Below, one piece after another: positions 56,115 to 64,000 of a DNA stretch of 64,000 nucleotides. Positions within the stretch are counted from its first letter, which is position 1, and each line of letters begins with the position of its first letter. Where the stretch lies: NCBI RefSeq assembly GCF_022829545.1, contig NZ_JAKSYM010000225.1:62001-126000 (forward strand). Direction: 5' to 3'. The stretch comes from Methylobacterium sp. J-030. GTDB taxonomy: Bacteria > Pseudomonadota > Alphaproteobacteria > Rhizobiales > Beijerinckiaceae. The position numbers and the translations under genes were made by a program. The notes under the pieces are model-generated. The model saw only the letters and a program-made list of their open reading frames with translations. It made no database searches and had not been told where the DNA came from.

Positions 56115-56735
56115 ATGTTCACGGGGTTGGTCAGCGATGTCGGCACGGTGGTCTCGGTCGCAGGCGAAGGCGACCTGCGCCGGATCGCCATTCGGGCGTC
56201 CTACGATCCGGCCGGCATCGCGCTCGGCGCCTCGATCGCGTGTTCCGGCCCGTGCCTCACGGCGGTCTCGGTCGAGCCGGCCGAGGGCGGCTGCGTCTTC
56301 GCGGTAGATGCCGCCGCCGAGACCCTGGCGCGGACCACCGTAGGCTCTTGGACCGCGGGGGCACGGATCAACCTCGAACGCTCGCTGAAGGTCGGCGACG
56401 AGCTCGGCGGCCATCTGGTCACCGGCCACGTGGACGGCCTCGCCGAGATCGTGGAGCGCACGAGCGTCACCGCGGGGGCCTGGGGGCCGAGCGAGCGCTT
56501 CACCCTGCAGGCGCCGGCCGGTCTGAAGAAATTCATCGCCGAGAAGGGCTCGGTCTGCCTCGACGGCACCTCGCTCACGGTGAACGTGGTTCAGGACGAC
56601 CTGTTCTCGGTGCTGCTGATCCCGCACACGCTCCAGGTCACCACCTGGGGCGCGCGGCGCGCGGGGGATCGGCTCAACCTGGAGGTCGATCTGATCGCCC
56701 GCTACGCCGCCCGGCTCGCCGAGGCGCGGGCCTGA
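56115..56735 (+). CDS. ribE: Riboflavin synthase alpha subunit
   Basis: 206 residues with two lumazine-binding repeats: MFTGLVSDVGTVVSV..SIACSGPCLTAV and HLVTGHVDGLAEIVE..SVCLDGTSLTVN. It dismutates 6,7-dimethyl-8-ribityllumazine to riboflavin. It starts 3 bp after ribD. The later genes ribH and nusB of the usual cluster are not next to it. Confidence 0.96.
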   Translation: MFTGLVSDVGTVVSVAGEGDLRRIAIRASYDPAGIALGASIACSGPCLTAVSVEPAEGGCVFAVDAAAETLARTTVGSWTAGARINLERSLKVGDELGGHLVTGHVDGLAEIVERTSVTAGAWGPSERFTLQAPAGLKKFIAEKGSVCLDGTSLTVNVVQDDLFSVLLIPHTLQVTTWGARRAGDRLNLEVDLIARYAARLAEARA

Positions 56736-56742
56736 TCGACCA

Positions 56743-56842
56743 GGGTTTCCAAAGGGCTGAAGCCCTTTGGCGGGTGTTCAGGGCAGAGCCCTGAGATGTT
56801 CACCCCGGCTCCGCCCTGGACCCGCGAAAGGTCTCGACCTTC
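56743..56842. repeat. Composite palindromic element, family A copy 2, after ribE
   Basis: The left unit is GGGTTTCCAAAGGGCTGAAG then CCCTTTGGCGGGTG, with stems CCAAAGGGC/GCCCTTTGG (56749-56770) and CAGGGC-AGA-GCCCTG (56779-56793). An inverted second unit follows (CTCCGCCCTGGACCCGCG then AAGGTC-TC-GACCTT, 56828-56841). It parallels the element between dnaK and dnaJ. Confidence 0.7.
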
Positions 56843-56894
56843 AGACACCACGACTTGAGATGCGCAAGACCACGCGCTCCCGTCGAACAGGCAT

Positions 56895-57323
56895 TCAGCG
56901 CGGCGGGATCGAGTAGGTGCCGGTGGCGTGGCAGACGAGATCGGGGTTACCCGCGGCGGAGATCAGAACCTCGCCGACCGCAAGCCGCCGGCCGAGCTTG
57001 AGCAGCCGGCACTCCGCCAGGAGATCGCCCGAGACGGGCTTGCGCAGGAAGTTGAAGGTCAGGCTGGTGGTCACGGCCAGCGCCACCGGGCCGATATTGG
57101 CGAGGATCGCCGCGTAGAGCGCGTAATCGGCCAGCGCCATCATGGCCGGCCCCGAGACCGTCGCGCCCGGGCGCAGGAAGCGCTCGTGCGCCTCCAGCCG
57201 CATCCGCGCCGAGAGCGGGCCGACCTCTTCGAGATGATAGGCGCGGCCGCCCGCCTGCATCTGCGGGAATTCGCGGTCGAGGAAGTCCTGCGTTTCGGCG
57301 AGGGTCAGGATCGTGGCGGTCAT
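56895..57323 (-). CDS. PaaI-type hotdog-fold thioesterase
   Basis: 142 residues from ATG 57323. Typical hotdog sequence: RLEAHERFLRPGATVSGPAMMALADYALYAAILANIG, then TTSLTFNFLRKPVSGDLLAEC and VCHATGTYSIP. It hydrolyses acyl- or aryl-CoA esters by family; the substrate is unknown. Flanked by repeats of families A and C on either side, convergent with ribE. Confidence 0.88.
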   Translation of the reverse strand: MTATILTLAETQDFLDREFPQMQAGGRAYHLEEVGPLSARMRLEAHERFLRPGATVSGPAMMALADYALYAAILANIGPVALAVTTSLTFNFLRKPVSGDLLAECRLLKLGRRLAVGEVLISAAGNPDLVCHATGTYSIPPR

Positions 57324-57380
57324 GCTTGTTTGCAGCGTGGGTTGAGGTGCGGGGCCATCGTCGGGCCTCCCATCCCACCT

Positions 57381-57494
57381 CCTCATCCTGAGGTGCCGGA
57401 GCGCAGCGCAGGCCTCGAAGGAGGGCTCCAGGGATCGCGCGGCCGGCTGGAGGGCTCCTTCGAGGCCCGCTGACGCGGGCATCTCAGGATGAGG
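57381..57494. repeat. Nested palindromic element, family C copy 2
   Basis: Outer ends CCTCATCCTGAG (57381-57392) and CTCAGGATGAGG (57483-57494). An inner arm GGCCTCGAAGGAGGGCTCCA (57411 on) pairs almost fully with GGAGGGCTCCTTCGAGGCCC (57449 on). Both levels of inverted repeat are nested, giving a long cruciform. Confidence 0.7.
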
Positions 57495-57527
57495 GGTGCG
57501 GGTTGGACGATCGGCTTGCCGAACCGA

Positions 57528-59099
57528 TCAGAAGAAGATCGGCCGCGCGCTGGCGGTGATCTCACCGAGCACCGTGCCGGTGGCCGGCTCGATCTCCTTG
57601 AGCACCACGTCGTAGCCCCAGAGGTCGGCGAGGTGCTGGAGCACCCGCTTGGCATCGTCCTTCTGAAGGGTGATCTTGTTGATCGCCTTGTGGTGCAGGA
57701 TCAGGCGCCGGTCGCCTTCGAGATCGACGTCCACCACCTCGATGTCGGGATCGAGCCACGCCACGTCGTACTGGCGTGCGAAGGACCGGCGCATCTTGCG
57801 GTAGCCGCGCTCGTCGTGGATCGCCTCCACCCGCAGCTCCGGCTCCTCCGGGTCGTCGACCACGTGGAACAGGCGCAGGTCGCGCATCAGCTTGGGCGAC
57901 AGGAACTGCTGGATGAAGCTCTCATCGCGGTAATTCTCCCAGCAATCGCGCAACACCGCCATGGGATCGCCGGTGCCGGCGATGTCGGGGAACCACGCCC
58001 GGTCCTCGTCGGTGGGCTGCTCGACGATGCGGGCGATGTCCTGCATCATCGCGAAGCCGATCGCGTAGGGGTTGTGGCCGCCGTAGGAACGATCGTCGTA
58101 GTTCGGCTGCCGGATGACGTTGGTGTGCGACTGCAGGAACTCGAGATAGGCGGCCTCGGTGATCTGCCCGGATTCCGAGAGGGCGTTCATGATCCGGTAG
58201 TGGCAGTAGGTGGCGCAGCCCTCGTTCATCACCTTGGTCTGCCGCTGAGGATAGAAGTACTGGGCGACCAAGCGCACGATCCGCAGGATCTCCCGCTGCC
58301 AGGGGCGAAGCCTGGGCGCGACCTTCTCCAGGAAATAGAGAATATTCTCCTGCGGCAGTTCGAGCAGCGCCTTGCGCCGTTCCGCCGCCACGTCCGGCCG
58401 GACCGTGCCGATCTTCTGCGGCAGGGTCCGCCAGAGGTCGTTGTAGATCTGCTCGCCGTGCTCGATCCGCTCGCGCTCGCGCCGCTGCTCGGAGGCGAGG
58501 TCGGGCCGCTTCTTGCGCGGGTAGCGGTGGACGCCCTGGCTCATCAGTGCGTGGGCGGCGTCGAGCACCTGCTCCACCGCCTGGTGGCCGTAGCGCTCCT
58601 CGCAGCGCGCGATGAAGCCTTTCGCAAAATCCAGGTAGTCCAGGATACCTTCCGCGTCGGTCCACTGCCGAAACAGATAATTGTTCTTGAAGAAGTGGTT
58701 GTGGCCGAAGGCGGCGTGCGCGATGACCAGCGTCTGCATGGTCGCCGTGTTCTCCTCCATCACGTAGGAGATGCACGGGTCGGAGTTGATGACGATCTCG
58801 TAGGCGAGCCCCATCAGGCCGCGGCGATAGCCGGCCTCGTGCTGGGCGAAGTGCTTGCCGAAGGACCAGTGCTTGTAGAACAGTGGCATGCCGATCGACG
58901 CGTAGGCGTCGAGCATCTGCTCGGCCGTGATGATCTCGATCTGGTTCGGATACCACGACAGGCCGAGTTGGGGCCCGGCGACAGCCTCGCAGGCGTCGTG
59001 GATGCGGCGGATGGTGTCGAAGTCCCAGTCGTTCCCGGTGAACAGGGGTTTCTGGCCACCCGAGATGATCTGGGGCGTGCGTGCCTTGACGAGCGTCAT
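57528..59099 (-). CDS. spoVR: SpoVR family protein (YcgB)
   Basis: 523-residue cytoplasmic protein of the SpoVR/YcgB family, downstream of prkA and yeaH as in many proteobacteria. It has the family's RYGHQAVEQVLDAAHALMSQG, NPYAIGFAMMQDI and the C-terminal DVDLEGDRRLILHHK. The biochemical role is unresolved; the cluster is linked to stationary phase and stress in enterics and Bacillus. Last gene of the operon, 43 bp from yeaH. Confidence 0.95.
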   Translation of the reverse strand: MTLVKARTPQIISGGQKPLFTGNDWDFDTIRRIHDACEAVAGPQLGLSWYPNQIEIITAEQMLDAYASIGMPLFYKHWSFGKHFAQHEAGYRRGLMGLAYEIVINSDPCISYVMEENTATMQTLVIAHAAFGHNHFFKNNYLFRQWTDAEGILDYLDFAKGFIARCEERYGHQAVEQVLDAAHALMSQGVHRYPRKKRPDLASEQRRERERIEHGEQIYNDLWRTLPQKIGTVRPDVAAERRKALLELPQENILYFLEKVAPRLRPWQREILRIVRLVAQYFYPQRQTKVMNEGCATYCHYRIMNALSESGQITEAAYLEFLQSHTNVIRQPNYDDRSYGGHNPYAIGFAMMQDIARIVEQPTDEDRAWFPDIAGTGDPMAVLRDCWENYRDESFIQQFLSPKLMRDLRLFHVVDDPEEPELRVEAIHDERGYRKMRRSFARQYDVAWLDPDIEVVDVDLEGDRRLILHHKAINKITLQKDDAKRVLQHLADLWGYDVVLKEIEPATGTVLGEITASARPIFF

Positions 59100-59142
59100 G
59101 CGGCCTCCCGATCGATTGTGTGCCTTCGGCCGTGGCGAGCCT

Positions 59143-60444
59143 TCACGCCTCCGCCTCGGCCTTCGCGTCCTTGCGGCCGAACAGCTCGCGGAAGACCGGG
59201 TAGATCTCCCGGCGGTGGTTGACCTTGCGCATGGCGATCGGCCCGCCCGCCTTGGCGATCGCCTCGTAGGTCCGCCACAGGGTGGTGCGGTGCTCCACGA
59301 AGCCGGCGCGGGGGCCGTTCTCGTCGCCGACCTCCAGATAGGCGAAGTGCTGGCAGGCCGGCAGGATGTGCGCGCGCAGGAGTTCCGTCGAGGTCGGCCC
59401 GTCCGAGGAGACGTTGTCGCCGTCGGACGCCTGGGCGGCGTAGATGTTCCAGTCGTTCGGGTCGTAGCGCTCGGCGATGATGCGCTTCATCTCGACCAGC
59501 GCCGACGACACCAGCGTGCCGCCGGTCTCCCGGGAGCCGAAGAACGTCTCCTCGTCCACCTCGGTCGCCCGGTCGGTGTGGCGGATGAACACGATCTCCA
59601 CGTGACGGTAGCGGCGCGTCAGGAAGATGTGCAGCAGGATGTAGAACCGTTTGGCGAGATCCTTCATGTGCTCGGTCATCGAGCCGGACACGTCCATCAG
59701 GCAGAACATCACCGCCTGCGCGATCGGCCGCGGATAGGGCTCGAACCGGCGGAAGCGCAGGTCGATCGGATCGACATAGGGGATGCGCTTCGAGCGCTCG
59801 CGCAACCGGAACAGGGCCTCCTCCAGCTCCGAACGCTCCGTGTCGCCCTCGGCCAGAGCCTCGATCCGCGCCTCCAGCGCGGCGACCTCGTCGGGCTTCG
59901 GCCGCTTGAGGGCGATCCGCCGGGACATCGAGTTGCGCAGGGTGCGGGTGAGGGCGAGGTTCGCGGGCGACCCGGTCACCGTGTAGCCGGCCCGGCGCAA
60001 TCCCTCGGTCTCCACGACGGCGAGGCGGCGCTTGGCCAGATCCGGCAGTTCGAGATCCTCCAGGAAGAGTTCCAGGAACTCCTCGCGGGTCAGCACGAAG
60101 CGGAACGCGTCCTCGCTGTTCTCGCCGCCCTCCCCGCCCTCGCCGGAGCCGCGCCCGCCCCCGCCGCCGGGCGGGCGCTCGATCGTGTCGCCCTCCACGT
60201 AGGTCTTGTTGCCCGGCAGGATGTGGTCCTGCAGGCCGGTGCCGGGCTGGCGGGAGAAGCGCGGCTCGCGCACGCCGTCGGCCGGCACGGTCACCCGGCC
60301 GTCCTTGCCCAGATCCTTGATGTCCTTCTCGCGGGCGGATTCGCGCACCGCCCGCTGGGCCACGTCCTTGACGCGGCGCAGGAAGCGCTGGCGGTTCGGG
60401 AGGCTCTTGCCGCCCGGATTCAAGCGTCGGTCGACGATGTGCAT
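59143..60444 (-). CDS. yeaH: YeaH/YhbH family protein (DUF444)
   Basis: 433 residues. Opens with MHIVDRRLNPGGKSLPNRQR as usual, then a Gly/Glu-rich stretch (GGGGGRGSGEGGEGGE). A VWA-like domain follows with MDVSGSMTEHMKDLAKRF (MIDAS DxSxS). It is the middle gene of prkA-yeaH-spoVR and is thought to partner the kinase; the molecular role is unknown. A hairpin lies in the 181-bp spacer to prkA. Confidence 0.96.
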   Translation of the reverse strand: MHIVDRRLNPGGKSLPNRQRFLRRVKDVAQRAVRESAREKDIKDLGKDGRVTVPADGVREPRFSRQPGTGLQDHILPGNKTYVEGDTIERPPGGGGGRGSGEGGEGGENSEDAFRFVLTREEFLELFLEDLELPDLAKRRLAVVETEGLRRAGYTVTGSPANLALTRTLRNSMSRRIALKRPKPDEVAALEARIEALAEGDTERSELEEALFRLRERSKRIPYVDPIDLRFRRFEPYPRPIAQAVMFCLMDVSGSMTEHMKDLAKRFYILLHIFLTRRYRHVEIVFIRHTDRATEVDEETFFGSRETGGTLVSSALVEMKRIIAERYDPNDWNIYAAQASDGDNVSSDGPTSTELLRAHILPACQHFAYLEVGDENGPRAGFVEHRTTLWRTYEAIAKAGGPIAMRKVNHRREIYPVFRELFGRKDAKAEAEA

Positions 60445-60512
60445 CCGCTGCGAAAACCCTCGTCCGCGTGTGCCGGCCGGGTCCCGACCCTTGTCGTACC
60501 ATGCTGTTGCGG

Positions 60513-60547
60513 AAGGAATGGATCCTTCCCTTGCAGCAAGGCCGACA
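60513..60547. promoter_or_regulatory. Hairpin in the prkA-yeaH spacer
   Basis: GGAAGGA (60521-60527) pairs with TCCTTCC (60533-60539), and the flanks GCTG/CAGC extend the stem with a bulge. It may stabilise or attenuate the mRNA between the first two genes. Confidence 0.35.
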
Positions 60548-60625
60548 TCCTCACCGGCCGGTCGTCCGAAACTGTGGCGGCGGAGGGTCGGAACGGGGCC
60601 CGGCCAGACCGAGCCCCGTCAGCCC

Positions 60626-62578
60626 TCAGCCGGCCTGCTTCACCCGCATGTACCATTCCACCAGGCGGCGGACCTGCCGCTCGGTATAGCCGCGCGCCAC
60701 CATGCGCTCGACGAACTCGCCGTGCTTCTTCTCGGTGTCACCGTCCTTCTTGGAGCCGAAGGAGATCACCGGCAGCAGTTCCTCCACCTGGGAGAACATC
60801 CGCCGCTCGATCACCTCGCGCAGCTTCTCGTAGCTGGTCCAGCTCGGGTTGCGGCCGCCGTGCTGCGCCCGGGAGCGCAGGGCGAACTTCACCACCTCGT
60901 TGCGGAAATCCTTCGGGTTGGCGATGCCCGCCGGCTTCTCGATCTTGGTCAGCTCCTGGTTGAGGAGCTCCCGGTTCATCAGCTGGCCAGTCTCGGCGTC
61001 CTTGAAGTCCTGGTCCTCGATCCAGGCGTCGGCGTAATCGATGTACCGGTCGAACAGGTTCTGTCCGTAATCGTGGTACGATTCGAGGTAGGCCTTCTGG
61101 ATCTCGTGACCGATGAACTCCGCGTAGCGCGGGGCCAGCTCGGTCTTGATGAATTCCAGGTACTTCTTTTCAGTCTCGGGCGGGAGCTGCTCGCGGCGCA
61201 GCGACTGCTCAAGCACGTACATCAGGTGCACCGGGTCGGCCGAGACCTCGGTGGTGTCGTGGTTGAAGGTCGCGGCCAGGACCTTGAAGGCGAAGCGGGT
61301 CGAGATCCCGTCCATGCCCTCGTCGACGCCGGCCGTGTCCTTGTATTCCTGCATCGAGCGGGCGCGGGGATCGACCTCGCGCAAGCTTTCGCCGTCATAG
61401 ACCCGCATCTTCGAGAAGACGTTGGAATTGGCGTGCTCGCGCAGGCGGGACAGCACGGAGAACCGCGCCAGCATCTCCAGCGTGCCGGGGGCGCAGGCCG
61501 CGTCCGACAGCTCCGAGCCGGAGATCAGCTTCTCGTAGATCCGCTGCTCCTCGGTGACGCGCAGGCAGTACGGGACCTTGATCACGTAGATCCGGTCGAT
61601 GAAGGCCTCGTTGTTCTTGTTGGTCTTGAAGGTCTGCCACTCGGCCTCGTTCGAGTGGGCCAGGATCACGCCGGTGAAGGGGATCGCGCCGATATTCTCG
61701 GTGCCGACATAGTTGCCCTCCTGCGTCGCGGTGAGCAGCGGGTGCAGCATCTTGATCGGCGCCTTGAACATCTCGACGAATTCGAGGATGCCCTGGTTCG
61801 CCCGGTTCAGCCCGCCCGAGTAGGAGTAGGCGTCGGGATCGGCCTGCGACAGGGTCTCCAGCCGGCGGATATCGACCTTGCCGACGAGCGAGGAGATGTC
61901 CTGGTTGTTCTCGTCGCCCGGCTCGGTCTTGGCGATGGCGATCTGGCGCAGGCGCGAGGGCCGGACCTTGATCACCTTGAAGCGCGAGATGTCGCCGTTG
62001 AACTCGTCGAGGCGCTTGAGCGCCCAGGGGCTCATCAGGCCGGTGAGGCGCCGGCGCGGAACGCCGTAGCGCCGCTGGATCTCCTCGCCCATGGTCTCGG
62101 GGTCGAACAGCCCGAGCGGGCTCTCGAAAACCGGCGAGACCTCATCCCCGGCCTTCAGGACGTAGACCGGATGGACCTCCATCAGGAGCTTCAGCCGCTC
62201 GGCGAGCGACGACTTGCCGCCGCCCACCGGACCCAGCAGGTAGAGGATCTGCTTGCGCTCCTCCAGCCCCTGCGCGGCGTGGCGGAAGAACGAGACGATC
62301 CGCTCGATCGTCTCCTCCATCCCGTAGAATTCGCGGAAGGCCGGGTAGGTCCGGATCGTCCGGTTCATGAAGATCCGGCCGAGGCGCGAATCCTTGGCGG
62401 TGTCCACGAATTCCGGCTCGCCGATCGCCGCCAGGATGCGCTCGGCGGCCGAGGCATACATCAGCGGCTCGTCGCGACAGGCTTCGAGATACTCGGAGAG
62501 TGTCATCTCCGTGTCGCGGCGGGCCTCGTAGCCTCGGGCGAAGCTCTGGAAAAGGTCGTTCGTCGCATGCATCGGCAT
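60626..62578 (-). CDS. prkA: PrkA-type serine protein kinase (YeaG)
   Basis: 650 residues. An AAA+ module comes first (LLGPVGGGKSSLAERLKLL as Walker A, with FNGDISRFKVIKVRPSRL). The C-terminal kinase-like region ends in RRLVEWYMRVKQ. ATG 62578 follows AGAGGG. PrkA/YeaG phosphorylates substrates in starvation, and possibly acts as an AAA+ protease in Bacillus. First gene of prkA-yeaH-spoVR. Confidence 0.97.
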   Translation of the reverse strand: MPMHATNDLFQSFARGYEARRDTEMTLSEYLEACRDEPLMYASAAERILAAIGEPEFVDTAKDSRLGRIFMNRTIRTYPAFREFYGMEETIERIVSFFRHAAQGLEERKQILYLLGPVGGGKSSLAERLKLLMEVHPVYVLKAGDEVSPVFESPLGLFDPETMGEEIQRRYGVPRRRLTGLMSPWALKRLDEFNGDISRFKVIKVRPSRLRQIAIAKTEPGDENNQDISSLVGKVDIRRLETLSQADPDAYSYSGGLNRANQGILEFVEMFKAPIKMLHPLLTATQEGNYVGTENIGAIPFTGVILAHSNEAEWQTFKTNKNNEAFIDRIYVIKVPYCLRVTEEQRIYEKLISGSELSDAACAPGTLEMLARFSVLSRLREHANSNVFSKMRVYDGESLREVDPRARSMQEYKDTAGVDEGMDGISTRFAFKVLAATFNHDTTEVSADPVHLMYVLEQSLRREQLPPETEKKYLEFIKTELAPRYAEFIGHEIQKAYLESYHDYGQNLFDRYIDYADAWIEDQDFKDAETGQLMNRELLNQELTKIEKPAGIANPKDFRNEVVKFALRSRAQHGGRNPSWTSYEKLREVIERRMFSQVEELLPVISFGSKKDGDTEKKHGEFVERMVARGYTERQVRRLVEWYMRVKQAG

Positions 62579-62797
62579 TCGATAACCCTCTCAGACCGTG
62601 ACAGCTTCATCCTGTCTCGGCTCGGATGCAACCGACAGGCCCGCTTTTGTCGCAGTGCGGCGAGCTTGGCGCCCGGCATGTCGATTGCATGCAACACTCT
62701 TCGCGCCTGAAGGCGGCGCGAACGAGAGCTTGAGCCGCCTCCGAGCGCGTGTCGAGACCTGCAAAACTGCGCAAGCCGCGCGGATGTTCGCAGCGAC

Positions 62798-63241
62798 TCA
62801 CAAATCGGTGCCCTCTTTCTTGGCATCGTCTCCGGATTTGGCACCGTTTGCACCGACCGTGATTTTCACGGTCTGCGTCTGGACTTGCCCGTCGGAGGCC
62901 TTCACCTCGAAGGTGACTTCGTCGGTGCCGGTGAAGCCGGCGTTGGGCTGGTAGAACAGCGCCTGGACCGCGGCCTCCTTGTTAGGGCAGCGATAGCTCG
63001 CCGGCGTCTTCAGCTTGCCGACCTTGGTGATCACCGAGCCGTTCTTCGGCGGGCCGGAGACCTTGAACTCGGGCATCGGGCCGGGGGAGCAGTCCTTCTT
63101 GAGGTTGGGGGCGATCTCGAGCCGCACCGTCTTGCCGGGGGCGACGGTCTTGGATCGGTTCGTCGAATTTTCAGCCAGCGCCGGCCCGGCCAAGGCCAGA
63201 CTCCCTGCGAGCAGCGCGGCGAGCGGACGAAGGGCGATCAT
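62798..63241 (-). CDS. Exported Ig-like domain protein
   Basis: 147 residues with a signal peptide (PLAALLAGSLALAGPALA). The mature part resembles a single bacterial Ig/cadherin-like unit (NAGFTGTDEVTFEVKASDGQVQTQTVKITV), preceded by two Cys that could pair (CSPGP, YRCPN). Likely periplasmic or surface exposed; the role is unknown. Confidence 0.75.
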   Translation of the reverse strand: MIALRPLAALLAGSLALAGPALAENSTNRSKTVAPGKTVRLEIAPNLKKDCSPGPMPEFKVSGPPKNGSVITKVGKLKTPASYRCPNKEAAVQALFYQPNAGFTGTDEVTFEVKASDGQVQTQTVKITVGANGAKSGDDAKKEGTDL

Positions 63242-63372
63242 GGCAGCGTCTCTCCGGTGCCGAGGCGGGCGCGATCTCCGGAAAACGCTCCGGGTGCCCC
63301 TTGCGTCGGTTCAGAGCATGTGGGGACGCCCGGCGCGGGCGTCGAGAGCCCCGGGACACGGATGCACTCTGC

Positions 63373-63792
63373 CTAATTCTGGAGCACCGCCGCCACGATC
63401 CCGGTGACGCGGGCGATCTGCGCGGCATCGAACTCGCCCGCCAGGGCGGCGTGGAGGCGCGCCTCGACGCGGGCGCGCTCGCCGGCATCGGCGATCGGCG
63501 CGGAGGGGATCTCGTCCTCGGCGAGGCGGCAGACGCGGCGGATCGCCTCCGCGGCCGTGAGCAGCTTCGCCCGGTCGGCCGGTCCCATCTCCCAGAGCGG
63601 ATGGCGCAGGCGGCTGATCACGCGTTTGGCGTCGCGGTACTCCCGGTCGACGCTGGTGGCGGCCTCGATCTGGCTAACGAGGAACATGAGGTCCAGCATC
63701 TCCCCGGCCGCCTGCGGGCAGGTGCGGACGATCCGCATGAGACGGGCCATCAGTTCCTGGCTGGGCGACAGCTTGGATGGGGGCGTGGCCAT
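63373..63792 (-). CDS. Hypothetical soluble helical protein
   Basis: 139 residues from ATG 63792 (a longer frame starting at 63840 exists). Charged and helical (ELMARLMRIVRTCPQAAGEMLDLMFLV, DAKRVISRLRHPLWEMGPADRAKLL), with no signal peptide or membrane helix. No family is recognised. Codon use fits the neighbourhood. Confidence 0.6.
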   Translation of the reverse strand: MATPPSKLSPSQELMARLMRIVRTCPQAAGEMLDLMFLVSQIEAATSVDREYRDAKRVISRLRHPLWEMGPADRAKLLTAAEAIRRVCRLAEDEIPSAPIADAGERARVEARLHAALAGEFDAAQIARVTGIVAAVLQN

Positions 63793-63868
63793 GCGGGCGA
63801 CAACGCGGGGTCCTGGCGAAAGTTCGCCCGGGCCCTGCAAGGCTTCGGCCGTGCCCGCGCGCGGCGCT

Positions 63869-64000
63869 TTAGGCCTCCGGATCCGGGGGCGTGCACAGCG
63901 TGTCCAGCAGGGCGCGGCAGGCGCGCATCTCCTCCAGGGCTGAGGCCAGGGCCGCGCGGTCCGAATCCGCGAAGGCGCCGGTATCCGCCTCCTGGACCAG
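63869..64000 (-). CDS. C-terminal fragment of a gene cut by the window edge
   Basis: The minus-strand frame ends LEEMRACRALLDTLCTPPDPEA-stop at 63869. The start lies beyond the window. Helical, no identifiable domain in the 43 residues visible. Confidence 0.55.
   Translation of the reverse strand: MVQEADTGAFADSDRAALASALEEMRACRALLDTLCTPPDPEA

Overview
The window is high-GC DNA (neighbours end codons almost always in G or C). Its gene complement fits an alphaproteobacterium of the order Hyphomicrobiales, most likely Methylobacterium or a close relative. The markers are a Ros/MucR regulator, a dnaK-dnaJ pair followed by a PmtA-type methyltransferase, glyA-nrdR-ribD-ribE, the prkA-yeaH-spoVR stress cluster, an IorAB-type molybdenum hydroxylase and families of short intergenic palindromes. 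The genus is inferred from gene content. No rRNA, tRNA, CRISPR array, phage or complete insertion sequence was seen.

Layout. 1-9 kb: a cell-wall L,D-transpeptidase cut by the window edge, a large Pat-like acyl-CoA synthetase/acetyltransferase, MucR, a membrane-anchored Mrr-like nuclease, peroxiredoxin, YqgE and secreted proteins. 9-15 kb: dnaK (candidate heat-shock promoter), dnaJ, a PmtA-like methyltransferase, a His-rich exported protein and a PhyH dioxygenase. 15-18.3 kb: a tightly coupled nucleoside-salvage operon cdd-pnp-deoC-deoA. 18.4-19 kb: a YefM/YoeB module whose antitoxin reading frame is broken. 19-24.5 kb: anti-sigma and ECF sigma factors, glutathione peroxidase, a chemoreceptor and a patatin-like hydrolase with a PhaR-like palindrome upstream. 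24.8-33 kb: ispG, kup, a small accessory islet with VapBC, then iorAB. 33-42.5 kb: a DUF1194 protein, sirtuin CobB, and an apparent operon of a dihydropyrimidinase with a four-gene PotABCD-type ABC transporter, followed by an overlapping pair of unknown small genes. 42.5-51.7 kb: rplY behind a possible attenuator, pdxH, surface proteins, an orphan GINT1-like glycan protein, a KefB/C antiporter, a MATE transporter, a DUF937 protein and a cupin. 51.7-52.9 kb: an A+T-richer two-gene cassette that looks like a nuclease toxin plus immunity gene. 53-57 kb: glyA, nrdR, ribD, ribE and a thioesterase. 57.5-62.6 kb: prkA-yeaH-spoVR. The right end holds secreted and unknown proteins and a gene cut by the edge.

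The least-explained parts are the accessory pieces. These are the toxin/immunity cassette, the frameshifted antitoxin beside an intact toxin, the overlapping pair at 41.75-42.4 kb, and four families of palindromic repeats (called A-D below). Copies of these repeats sit inside operons (dnaK-dnaJ and the ABC transporter), and one copy forms part of the N-terminus of the MATE transporter.
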